NCBI GenBank assembly: GCA_009193035.1
Contig: SWDT01000081.1
Coordinates: forward strand, 284,381-348,380
Length of the DNA: 64,000 nt
Source of the DNA: Halicephalobus mephisto
Lineage: Eukaryota; Nematoda; Chromadorea; Rhabditida; Panagrolaimidae
Reading direction: 5' to 3'
A program made the position numbers and the translations under genes. Under the pieces are notes generated by a model. That model saw only the letters and a list, made by a program, of their open reading frames with translations. It was not told where the DNA came from and did no database searches. This document shows positions 48,907 to 60,009 of the stretch, in pieces. Each line of letters starts with the position of its first letter. Positions within the stretch are counted from its first letter, which is position 1.

Positions 48907-49229
48907 GATGAGCTAAAGAAATATATGAAAATCGATATAAAAAACAGTTATTAAAACAACGATACCGTTTAAATTCAGTAATCGTCGTTGAGAAATGGGC
49001 GAGGAAAAAGTCGGAAAAGAGGAGAAATTTCCACACGAGACAGTCGAATTCCAGTCGAAAGTCCATCAGCATTGTCAAAAAGTTCTGGGTCTTCATAATC
49101 ACTTTATTTTTGTCTATTTTAATATTTGTTTTTAATTTATTTAAAATATCAAACAATTACTGAATTTGTTGAAAAGTAAATCTTGCAAATTAATTTTCCG
49201 AAAAATTTCCCAAAAAGTACTTTTAAAGT

Positions 49230-51051
49230 TCACAACTCCAGTCGATCAGTTTCAGTGTTTTCGCCGACGCCGTAGGCAACGTTTCTGAAATGCTGACTGT
49301 TCTTGAACTCGTTGTAGAGCGAGAACAGGAGATGGAGACTCTGGATTCTGCTGCCATGGACAGGGATATCTGCGTAGGCGAGAACGAGGTCCGCAAACTC
49401 CTCCGCTGTGGCGTCTATCGCTGCCGTGGGCAACTTGGATCCACGTAGAATTGAATCGAACTCGGGGTTCCATTCTTCCATCAGCTTCTCGATATCCGGC
49501 ATGGGTCTAGTGTAGGTCAGTCTGTCTGGAGGATGGGTCCTTCTGACTTCCTTGATGTTCTCGATCCAATTTTCGATGGCCTTCGTGTTCTTGTCCGGAC
49601 GGAAGAGTTTCTTCACCGGCTCATCTGGGGCTTTCTTGTCTTTGAGGAGCATATTGATGACTGTAGAATTTGATTGTTTAGATGAAGGTTCATCGAGGAC
49701 GACCAGTCCGAGGTAGTCCTCAACCCCGTCAGGCCTCGGGATGCCGATCCCCGGATGGACATCCCCCACTGCAGGAACATAGTTGACGTCAAAGGGAACC
49801 AGATAAGGCTCCACCTCGATGTTGACGGCATGGTACTGCTCTACCACTTGGAGCAGGTTTTTGAGATCGGTCGTCATGGCATAAGCTGCTTCTGGAGTGG
49901 ATTCCTTTCTTTTTGGCTGAGATGCCACATTCGCTGCAGTCTCCATGGGAGGCAGTTGACCTCCTCGATCTACCGGACTCTGATCTCGGATGGCGTCGTT
50001 GTATCTGTAGCTTTCTTGACTGGACCTTTCTTCTTTTTCTGTTTCTGAATCCAAGTTCGTGTTCCCTTGAGTAGCTTTAGGAACTCCTCCGACCAAAGCA
50101 AGACCTCCCGCAGCCAGAGCAGAGATTCCGGTATTGGGTTTCCTGAAATAACTCCTTTCTTCGTCTTCTGCCTTTTCTTCTTCTGAATCGTAATAATCAT
50201 TCTGGTGTTCTTCTCTAGGCAGGGACTCGGGTGGACTGGTGTAGGCAGGGGGAGGTTCTTTCGGGTACTCGATTGGGTGACCTAGGAATCCTTCAAAGCT
50301 GTAGGTATACTGGGAAAGAGACAACACTGTTTCTATTGGTTTATGAAGTGAATTCATATATGAACTATGTATTGAAAGTAATTTCCAAGCTTTTTGACAC
50401 ATTTTCAATGTATATTTCCCAAAGTCAACGAACAAACGATTTCATGTATGAATTCTTTCTTAAATCCACCAAAACATGTTTTCTCGAAAACCAACCAACC
50501 TTCTGGATAGTCGCTGTCGTAGTCTTCTTCTGTTGGTCTACGTGCATCTTCAGAAAAAACCTCCTGTCGATTATGGAGACTTCCTCTGAATTCATGTTCT
50601 CCAGAACTCTCTAATTCTTTCTGGATTTTCCTTTCCTCCTCCTCAAAGTCGTCGAGTTCAGCGTGCTCAATAGCATCCACAGCACTGAGTCTCTCAGATG
50701 AAACGCTGCCGGTGGCTAGATTCCTGTTTTGGCGAGTTTCCGTTCGATTCAGGAAGCTGCTTCCACTCTGGTCAAGCATGTTTGAACTTTCTTGATTATC
50801 TATCGGAATAGGGAATTCTTCGTCGCTTTCCAATTCTGGAGGTACGTCAACTTCAGGAATTCCTTCAACACCCTGCAAATTAATTTGTTTTCATTTTAAA
50901 ATTAAAAATTTACCTGTTCTTTCACTTTTTCGGTTTTATTTTGATCTAAAGAAAGATCTTCGTCTTCAGAAAGCCGGTCATTCCAGTCTGGTTCTGTGTG
51001 TTCCTCCTTTTCGTCCAATGGAAACAGCGAGGATGAATGAGGGTGGGCCAT
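49230..51051 (-). CDS. dyf-6: Intraflagellar transport protein IFT46
   Basis: IFT-B complex subunit needed for cilium assembly (C. elegans DYF-6, in ciliated sensory neurons). Exons 51051-50914, about 50872-50492, and 50309-49230; about 532 aa. The conserved C-terminal domain is clear: FDVNYVPAVGDVHPGIGIPR, DYLGLVVLDEPSSKQSNSTV, TYTRPMPDIEKLMEEWNPEF and IPVHGSRIQSLHLLFSLYNE ending KNSQHF. The N-terminal half is acidic and low-complexity, as usual. The exon 2 donor is unsettled: the obvious GTTGGT at 50499 breaks frame with the only good acceptor, while GTTTTC at 50491 keeps it. A small intermediate exon is another option. The gene lies upstream of the zinc finger and S18C genes on the same strand, with a 323-base gap. 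Confidence 0.92.
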
Positions 51052-51599
51052 TTATTTCCTGGCTTAGCCCTGGATTTCCTCAATACACTACTCCACCTCT
51101 TTCAAAAGTGGACCGATTACCATGACAACAGTTCTCTACAAAAAAAAGTATTTGAAAATTCATTATCATTTGACCTGTCAATCAAAAAAAAATTTCGTCT
51201 TTATTTTTGAAAATTCTTTTTTAGTAAAATTATTTAAATAAATACTGAATACAACACCCCATATAATATTTGTTCATTTCTCAATTGTAACAATGCCGAC
51301 CATCATCTTCCAGTGAAAACAAGTGATGAGCATTCTTGACGACATCAAGATAGAAATTTAAAATAGAGGCAAAAAAGATAGAATTCAATCAATTGGTTCC
51401 ATCTGGTGGTTGATTACAGTCTCCATTTATTACAATATAGGTAAATTACATAAAAAGCATATACAAATCACAATAAGAGGAGATTGTACCATACAGTAGC
51501 CCTTCTTGTAGTAAAAATAGTAAATAAAATTAATTTATGTACAATACTTTTTCTGAAGCGGACTTCTTGAACAAATATGGGTAAATTTCTGTACAACCA
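51052..51599. other. Intergenic region
   Basis: Holds the IFT46 5' flank and the 3' UTR of the MFSD11-like gene. A minus-strand AATAAA (TTTATT near 51426) may be the latter's poly(A) signal. Nothing else is seen. Confidence 0.4.
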
Positions 51600-53607
51600 T
51601 CAATCAACGTGACTCGAAATATTGTCGCGTTCCTCTTCCGGTGTTGTGGGGAGTTTTTCTGCCATGAAGAATCCTACGAAGCCTAGAACTCCTGTGATAA
51701 CGAGAATCAACATGTGGAATTCCATTTTAAGACTAGTGGCGTACAGGAAAGCTATTGCTGTTGTCAGAGACTAAAAATCAAGATCACTAGCAATAAAAAC
51801 AAATCATCCAAACCTGGAAGAACTTAAATAACGAAAAAGCTTCTGCACTCTTCTTGTTGTATCTCGAAACAAGTAAGGAGAAAATCTGGGTGTTCCAGCA
51901 GGCGTCTCCAAAACCTAGGAAGTAGCCGCATATGATGGCAATCGCAGCACTAGGAGGGTTGATAATTCCTATATTTTCTGTTTTTTCCAGAGGGGCATTG
52001 CTAGGGAAGTTGAGATATACTGCAACGAATACAAGGAGATGGACTACTGAGCCAAATAGCACAATAACGACCCTTCCTAGTCTCTTGGTTACGTCTCCAA
52101 GAATTCCAAAAAGAAAACCAGCTGAAGAAGTTTAATGTTAATTTCCATAACTTTGGTTTTGTCGTTTTCTCCTCCCCATTTTCTAAACAACACTCAATTC
52201 GTTTTTCGATTTGATTGTCAGTATCTTTAATTGCCCCAGTGTTCCTGTTCACTTGCTATCACAACCAAGTCAAAACAGTCAAATTCATGATGAGTTCTAA
52301 AGCGTATCAAATGGAACGTACTCCCATATTAGACACTATCAATCCCGGAATTGAAGCATTTATGAGATACAGAGTACTTAAGTAGTACTTTACTCTGAAA
52401 CTAGACTCTGAGAGTCCTATTGAGGAGAGCTATAAAGCGGTAAAACTAAATTCAATTTTGAAAAATATATTGGGAAAATTCCGATTCGTGACAATTAAAT
52501 TAAAAAGAATTTAACTTATTATTTTGTCATATCTAAAAGTTTTTAATTTGCGACAATGATTTATGGAAAAAGCACTTCGGAAGGAAGAGTATACCTTCCA
52601 TAGAGTAACCCCAGTGAATAACGAACCGCTTTTTAAAACTTTTACGGTACAATAGATTCCTTACCTGTAGCTTGCCCTAGACCTTGAGCTATAGCATTGA
52701 AGGCTATTATTGTTTTGGTGTTGGTGGCTATATTCTTTGTAAAAGAGATAGAAGTAGGATAAATACCGCTCCAGAAAGAAAGCTCTATCCCAGTGTAGGC
52801 AAAGGTAACAGCGAGGAATAACATTCTCCTAGTCAACAGCAGCTTGAAAGTGGAATGTACAAGTTCCTTGAAGGTCAGTTCTGGATCAGATTCAACATCT
52901 GACTCGACGAGGGACCGGTCTCGATTTGGCATTCTTAACAGACCCAGGATCACTACCCCAGCAGCAGTGACTGCTGTGAATACACCGTAGACAAGTCTGA
53001 TTTTGCTGTCTTTGATTTTGTCATCGTCTTTGAGATCTCTGAATGCAAGGTAGAGAAAGAGACCACCTCCGGCGATGCTGGAAATCGGGAAATTACCATA
53101 CTTTATAGATGGAAACACCCACCAAACTTGAGATATACCCCAGAAGAGACTGCTATGCTTACTCGCCGTCTCAGCTGTGGAATTTATTGCGATGTACTTT
53201 CCTTGGGCTGTCCAGATGACTGCTGCTCCGACCCCAATCAAGGCAGAAGAAATGTATAGGAAAGGCTCATTCAGGAACAAGAACCCAGCTTGGAAGATTC
53301 CGTAGGTTATGGCTCCACAGACCATCGCCCATCTGGCTCCCAATAACCCAACAATCGGAGCAGCAATAAAGTTGGCAAAAGTGAACACAGCGTAGATGAT
53401 GGCAGGACTAAAGACCGCAGTTGCAGTTAAAACCCATATATCGAAGTCAAACCTGACATAACCCGCATGCTTACTTACAACTCCTTCTGCATTTTTCCCA
53501 TCAATAACAGTCTGTTCGATGAATCCTTGTGAATTGAAGGCGAAGAAAATGAACAAGAATCCGACCGCAAGCTGGAGAACATTCAGGGTTCCCGGTTCCA
53601 TACCCAT
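51600..53607 (-). CDS. UNC-93 family / MFSD11-like membrane transporter
   Basis: Twelve-helix major-facilitator-type membrane protein; the substrate is unknown. Exons 53607-53453, 53407-53123, 53077-52665, 52121-51814, 51770-51600; phases 2, 2, 1, 0; 443 aa, close to human MFSD11. Start: TTTTTCCAG lies 9 bases before the ATG. MFSD11-like segments: LAVGFLFIFFAFNSQGFIEQ, AVIWTAQGKYIAINST, FAYTGIELSFWSGIYPTSI, FLGFGDACWNTQIFSLL and AFSLFKFFQ. Introns 1 and 2 are each 45 bases and have no in-frame stop, so the unspliced frame stays open. Their removal restores alignment with the family (GYVSPAIIYAVF; FWGISQVCIAGGG). Confidence 0.9.
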
Positions 53608-55025
53608 TGTCCACCTGGAAAAACATCGATAACAGACGAAATTGATTCAAATTCGCACCTTCTGAATTTCCTAACGATAAAATGCATAATTAAAAATAAA
53701 CCGAAATAATATTAGAGCAAATAAGACAAAAGAAACGTGGATTCACCATCAAGAGAACAATACATTATGGAAAACAAGATTATAGATGTTTCGGAGATAA
53801 GGCCAAAACGTGGGATTTCTCACATTCGAAAACAGCAAAATTAACAATGCGGATTTTTGGATAACAAAGTTTAAAAAATAAAGCGCAATCAGTTTTGTCT
53901 GGATAAGTCAAGACAAAGGGATCGGGAAAAATCAGATCAATGAAAGAACAAAGACCCGAAAAAGGAGCGAGTGACTCGTGATTGTTTATCTAGTCGAGAA
54001 AGTTTTATTATTGCCTACAGAGAAATTAGTTTAGCATTGCTTCTAAGCATAATCTACTAAATATATATATTAGCCGTGATTTACGGTTTTTGATTCGTGG
54101 CTCCTTGTATAGGGAGCTAACTGATAAGACGATTACCAGAATGCTGGTCAAATTAGATGTCGGACATTTTTCGATAAGGACTGTTGTAATGGATCTTCTG
54201 AGTGCTTCCTAAAGACGATTAGAGTTGACTTTTATGGCTTCATTTTTTAGTAGCAGAAAGACGACATAGCTCATAGTGCTCGTTAAGGGAAATTTCTCAA
54301 TCGGTAATTTCTGGAACCACTCGAGGACAAGGATGAAGATAAATCTCTTCATAATGAGAGCATCTGTTGGTTCATCTTGAGAAGAAAAATTGAGATCCTA
54401 GTGTTGACTTATGAGTTGTAGACGGAGGTCCGGTGGAAAATCTGTATCTAGATAGGTTGCTGAAGAATATCAATAAGATATCTTTGGGCAGTTTGTTTTC
54501 TTAGATGTTGCAAAAACACAGAAAAGTTGTTCTAAAAAAATATAATTTTGTCTGTAGTAAAAATCTATCGAAACTGAGTCGTTTTAGAAACATTTAAATT
54601 TATATTTAATTCTATAAAAAAATTGAAATAAATCTTTTTTTGTGTCATTTTTGTTGAATTTATCTTTAACAAAAAATTTTTTATTTTTCTGAAGTTTTTT
54701 TATTATTTACTTTTAAAATTCATCTAATTTGTTTGAATCATGATTTTGAAAACAAAAATTTTGTTTTTTGAGAGTACAACAAACACTTTCATTCAATTTT
54801 ATTCTTTCAGCGTTTATAAACATGAGTGTCAAAAAACAGGAAAAAACTTCCGAACTATGATTAAATTAACAATAACTAATTTTAAAAGCGATTACTGCTT
54901 GTAGAACTTGTTGAGACAAATTTTCAATCAATAGAGGCAACAAACCGGTAAACAGAAATCTATTATAGAACCGAAATAAATGTGATTCGCAGCAATTAGA
55001 TCGTAATTTGTGCTATTTGTCAAAA
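53608..55025. other. Intergenic region, divergent promoters
   Basis: AT-rich with no supported ORF, between the MFSD11-like gene (-) and the first CHK kinase gene (+). TATTATAG at 54961, 65 bases before the kinase ATG, may be a weak TATA element. Confidence 0.35.
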
Positions 55026-56667
55026 ATGGCTGTTGAAATCGAAGATCAATTTGAATCTGTCCCCATTAAAGAAACCAAGGTGAATTCTATGAAACCAGTG
55101 AACGGACTAACGAAGAGAGTAGTTGGAGATGCGTTTGATGAGTGGAAGAGATTAAGTGGACATTCCTTCACCGCCGGATTCTTGGTCGAGAGTCTGAGGA
55201 TTAATGACGAGGACTATAAGAGAACCTATGGCAATAGACCTGTTAAAGACGTGAGTTTAATTTCTAAAAACTTGGTTCCAACCAACTTAAAATACTGTCA
55301 AGATCATTTCAAAGTAAGAATTTCTCGATACTGTCGAATGTTATCATTAGAACTGTTTTAACTGATTGAGTTATTATCATGGACTTTACAAGCTTCAGAA
55401 AATATCTATTTTTGAATTTTGCGGACACTCTAACTTTTATTGTCATTAGGAAAAATCCATAAGTTCTGTTTGAATTTATATTTCAGATAACTTCTTCTGA
55501 CATCAGCAAAGGAAGAGGTTTCGTATCCGAAGTCCTCCGTTGCATTGTTTCCTTTATGGATTCCACTTCTGAATCTGATATCTACAGTACTATCCTTAAA
55601 ATTCCTGGCACTACATCAATGGAAGCGGCTAATGAAGATATTTCGGTTAAATTCGACATGAACGATGAATTTATCAACAAGTTGGTCAGAGTCCATAACA
55701 CTGAAGTTGAGTTCTACAACTCCCTAGTCTTTACCTTCGAAATTCCCCATATAAAAGTCTTCAAAACCTTACCCTGGGTAATAAATGAGTCAGAAGGAGT
55801 CTTTCACATGGAGGATATGACGGGAAAAGTGGGATTGATCGACTTTATGACTTCCTTTAGCATCCCTCAAATCAAGGAAATCGTTCGACATCTAGCCCAC
55901 ATGCACAAGATTTGCTTGACCTCAGACGAAAAGCACCAAAAGTTGTGGAAGGAGAAGTTCAATGAGAATCAATGCACATTCAACACATTCGTAAAAATGA
56001 ATGAGAATTACGAACCATTCTTAAACATTTGCGGAGACAAAGGTTGGTTTACAAATGGTTATTAATGGACCCTGTTTACTTTTCAGAATTCTTTGAACCT
56101 CTTCTTAAGAAATATCAAAAATTCGGATCCAGTTCGGATTACAACAAATACGCCTTCTCTGAATCGTGGAAAGACCTACATCTCGAGTCAGTTCTTGTCC
56201 ATGGAGATCTTCATGGAGGAAACATGATGTGGAAACTCGATGAATACGGTAATCTCACGAACCAATTAGCAGCCATTTATGATTGGCAGATAATACACGA
56301 AGGTTCTCCCATGGCCGACATTGCTAGAGCTTTAACTATGTGCGCTGACGGTGCCATCAGACGACAAGCAGAGGAATTCATCATTGAGTTCTATCACGAC
56401 CTGCTTGAAAAAGAGATGAAGGAGGCGGGAAAACCTTGTCCGTATACTGTGGAACAGTTGAAAAAAGCCTATAACTACATCTTTCTTTGTCAATGTTATG
56501 GATTATCGTTATTTACCACCTTCACGAACAACCATCTAAAAGGAGAAAGTGAGAGTATCCAAAAAGCTAAACTGGACATGATGATTTTGAGATGCAAACA
56601 TGCTCTTGAAGACATGAACAGACTCCTAACTGGACCGATGAAACATGTTTTCGAAAGATTCGGATAA
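55026..56667 (+). CDS. CHK/DUF1679 kinase-like protein, tandem copy 1
   Basis: Small-molecule kinase of the CHK/EcKL superfamily. Exons 55026-55250, 55487-56042, 56087-56667; 453 aa. The ATE/APH-like catalytic elements are intact: VLVHGDLHGGNMMWK (His299, Asp301, Asn306) and IYDWQIIHEGSPMADIAR (Asp326). ESLRINDEDYKRTYG and RGFVSEVLRCIVSFMDS form the N-lobe. No signal peptide or TM segment, so cytosolic. Intron 2 is 44 bases with a weak GTTGGT donor. Family members are linked to phosphorylation of ecdysteroids in insects and of xenobiotic conjugates; the substrate here is unknown. It is nearly identical to the next copies in exon 1, the end of exon 2 and the start of exon 3, but differs in residues about 95-175 and 385-425. 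Confidence 0.88.
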
Positions 56668-57396
56668 CTGTACAGTAAATAAATTTGAAGATTTCTTAAA
56701 TGACTTGAAAACTGAGTAGTTTAAAACTATGAACAATTGACCTGAAGTAAAACTTATGAAAGTACGTTGAATAAGCAAAAAAATGTGACAAAGAAATCTA
56801 ACGGTTGTCGGTAGTGAACAAAGCGCTAAATATAGTGTTGTTTTAGTTTTAAATAGATTACTGTTGGTGACAGAAATATAGGAAACAAAAATGCTGTAAA
56901 ATAAGAATACCAATAAGAAATCTCCAGATAATTTATTTTGTTAGATTTTGAAAAACCACATAACATTATCTTTACAGTGGCAGAACTTTATTTATGAGAA
57001 ATGATGAACTAATATGAGGTTCTTTGACAACCACTAACTTACATCTAATATTGTGAAAAATATTTGAACACGTTTTTTCATGTTGTATTAGGTTTAAACT
57101 CCGAAATAGAGTTCTATATTGCTCTAAATTTTTATCATTTTTGGAATATTTTTCATTTGACTATGTTCAAAATATTTTCTTGCGAGCATGCGTATCACAA
57201 ACCAAGAACAAATAACGTCATTCTCTAGCTGCGATTCAGTCGAAAAGAACAGCTTAACCAGCGATTACCGATTATATATTCTCTTTCGATACGTTTTCAA
57301 CCCGTGTGAGTCACCTATCAAGAAGAAAATGTAGTATAAAAGCATAAAGAATATGATCAAATCGCGTCAGATTAAAAGCTATTCTGTCTGTCGAAC
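56668..57396. promoter_or_regulatory. Spacer and promoter of CHK copy 2
   Basis: The first 500 bases show nothing clear. At 57198-57262 there is a block (ACCAAGAACAAATAACGTCA ... GATTCAGT) shared with the promoters of copies 3 and 4. TATAAAAG at 57335-57342 is 62 bases before the ATG and is a probable TATA box. Confidence 0.6.
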
Positions 57397-59193
57397 ATGG
57401 CTGCCAAAGATCAATTTGAATCTGCTGCTAGTGCAGAAACCAAGGTGAATTCTATGAAACCAGTGAACGGACTAACGAAGAAGGTAGTTGGAGATGCGTT
57501 TGATGAGTGGAAGAGATTAAGTGGACATTCCTTCACCGTCGGATTCTTGATCGAGAGTCTGAGGACTAATGACGAGGACTATAAGAGAACCTATGGCAAT
57601 AGACCTGTTAAAGACGTGAGTTTAATTTCTAAAAACTTGGTTCCAACCAACTTAAAATAATGCCCAGATCATTTTGAAATAAAAATATTTGGAACTTCTC
57701 TAATTTTTCAGAGTTCTTATGAGATGACTGAATTCTTACTATAAACTTTAACCAATAGTTGCAAAATTCTAACTTTTAAGAAATTACCAACATCTTAATT
57801 TTTATTAAATTCAGTTTTCCAATAAGTCAGCACACAAAAAAGCATGACTTTTGATCCCGTAACAAATGTGAACCGTCACTATTACGTTCCTATTTTTGTC
57901 ACAAATGTCTTATATTTATCAAAAATATGACAATTGTGTTACATTTCGCAATTGTTACAGGATCAAAAGTTACGCTTTTTGTGTTTAATTTCTTTTTCAT
58001 TGTATTTTTTAGATCACTTCTTCCGATGTCACCAATGGAAAAGGTTTTGCATCCGAAGTCCTTCGCTGTATTGTTTCCTTTGTGGATTCCACTTCTGAAT
58101 CTGATGTCTACAGTACTATTCTCAAAATCCCCAACACTGTAGCAATCAAAACAGTCGACAAAGATTTCCCGATCAAAATAGACATAGATGAGAAGGCTCT
58201 CAACAAGTTGGTCAGAATCCACAATACCGAAGTTGAATTTTACGACAACCTGGTCTCTACCTTCGACCTCCCCCACATCAAGGTGTTTAAGACTCTTCCC
58301 TGCATGGTTAAGGAAGCAGAAGGAATTCTTCATATGGAAGACATGACGGGAAAAGGAGGACATATGGACATTACGCTTTCTTTTAATATTTCTCAAATCA
58401 AGGAAATCGTTCGACATCTAGCCCACATGCACAAGATTTGCTTGACTTCAGACGAAAAGCACCAAAAGTTGTGGAAGGAGAAGTTCAATGAGAATCAATG
58501 CACATTCAATACATTCGTAAAAATAAATGAGAATTACGAACCATTCTTAAACATTTGTGGAGACAAAGGTTAGTTTACAAATGGTTATTAATGGACCCTG
58601 TTTGCTTTTCAGAATTCTTTGAACCTCTTCTTAAGAAATATCAAAAATTCGGATCCAGTTCGGATTACAACAAATACGCCTTCTCTGAATCGTGGAAAGA
58701 CCTACATCTCGAGTCAGTTCTTGTCCATGGAGATCTTCATGGAGGAAACATGATGTGGAAACTCGATGAATACGGTAATCTCACGAATCAATTAGCAGCT
58801 ATTTATGATTGGCAGATAATGCACGAAGGTTCTCCCATGGCCGACATTGCTAGAGCCTTGACAACTTCTGTTGACGGGTACATCAGAAGACAAGCGGAAG
58901 AATTCATCGTTGAGTTCTATCACGACTTGCTCGAGAAGGAAATGAAACAAGTGGGGAAGTCTTGTCCGTATACTGTGGAACAGTTGAAAAAAGCCTATAA
59001 CTACATTTTTCTTAGCCAATGCTATGGATTGCCATTGTTTGTTGTTTTTGCTAGTGAGCATCTCAAAGAAGGAAATCAGAATGTCCAGAAAGCCAAAGTT
59101 GAAACTATGACTTTGAGATGCAAACACGGTCTCGAAGACATGGATAGACTTCTAACTGGGCCGATGAAACATGTTTTCGAGAGATTCGGATAA
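57397..59193 (+). CDS. CHK/DUF1679 kinase-like protein, tandem copy 2
   Basis: Exons 57397-57615, 58013-58568, 58613-59193; 451 aa; the same phases as copy 1. Catalytic residues intact (HGDLHGGN, IYDWQ). The first half of exon 2 is the most divergent of the four copies (KTVDKDFPIKIDIDEKALNK, TLPCMVKEAEGILHMEDMTG), while RHLAHMHKICLTSDEKHQKL onward is almost unchanged. Intron 1 starts like the other copies but then differs and carries a MITE-like insertion. Donor of intron 2 is GTTAGT. Same caveats on function as copy 1. Confidence 0.88.
57832..57984. mobile_element. MITE-like element with terminal inverted repeats, in intron 1 of CHK copy 2
   Basis: About 153 bases. The left end, ACACAAAAAAGCATGACTTT then TGATCC, pairs with the right end GGATCAAAAGTTACGC then TTTTTGTGT. 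Internal sequence is also partly self-complementary. There is no coding capacity. It is absent from intron 1 of copies 1, 3 and 4, so it inserted after duplication. Confidence 0.75.
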
Positions 59194-59242
59194 CTATGTA
59201 GTAAATAAAGTAACAATTCCATAGCTCATTAAGAAATTCGGT

Positions 59243-59535
59243 TATGTGGTATTTCTGCCCTAAATTAACAATTATAATAAAAAAAATTATATATGACGTG
59301 TTTTGCAAAGAAATCAAAGACCGAATTTCTGAAGCGAAATTCAGAATCTGCGTTGTCGAATGTTGGATCACCACATGTTATATCAGTCGACGTGGAATTT
59401 AGGTGTGAGTTGAATGGTATATAACACAGATGTCCAACATGTGAGCGCTTCGAAATTCCGGCCTTTAATTTCCTCGCAAACATGTTATATAATTTTTGAA
59501 TTATAATTGTTAATTTCGGACAGAAATGCCATAAT
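59243..59535. mobile_element. MITE-like element with long inverted repeats of about 110 bases
   Basis: Left arm 59243 to about 59350 and right arm about 59425-59535 are imperfect reverse complements, e.g. TATTTCTGCCCTAAATTAAC against GTTAATTTCGGACAGAAATG. The arms share TTAACAATTATAA and a GAAATC/GAAATT...CCGAATTTC/CCGGAATTTC block. The centre of about 75 bases is unpaired. No ORF. It sits between CHK copies 2 and 3. Confidence 0.75.
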
Positions 59536-59631
59536 TAAGACATCAATAGGAAATATTTATGAAATTTCTGTCGTTAAAGAGTTATGTAACAATATATCCA
59601 CGATAATAAAACTATTTTCGAAAAGTAATCA

Positions 59632-60009
59632 ATCAGTATAAGTTTATTTTTAAAATATTTATTATTACAAATTTGAATGAATTTTTCCATTATTTCTCAT
59701 TTGATAAATTTGTTTGAAGTATTTTTAAATAGCAGACACAATATTTCCTAAGATTGTGCAATAAAAACGAGAGCCGATCTGTGCACTTTCAATACTTGCC
59801 GATGTGCATACCGAAACCTAAGAACAAAAAATGTCACTGTCCAACTATGATTCAGTTGGAAACAACGATCTAAATGATCAATTATTCGCTATAGACCCTC
59901 CTACGACCCATTTTCAATTGATAAAAGGAACTGAGTGAGAAGGAAATGTAATATAAAAAGAGTCCATATAATTAACTTGATTCAGATTGAGATTTGCTGT
60001 CTACAGAAC
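59632..60009 (+). promoter_or_regulatory. Promoter of CHK copy 3, duplicated before copy 4
   Basis: Nearly identical to 62192-62572. It includes AATCAATCAGTATAAG, GTGCACTTTCAATACTTGCC, the AAGAACAAAAAATGTCACTG ... GATTCAGT block (59814-59870) shared also with copy 2, and TATAAAAA at 59952-59959, 58 bases before the ATG. Confidence 0.65.

Noticed and set aside
53407..53607. Continuous ORF of the MFSD11-like gene taken as intronless
   Set aside because: Family alignment and AG/GTTTGA and AG/GTGGGT-type donor contexts favour two 45-base introns.
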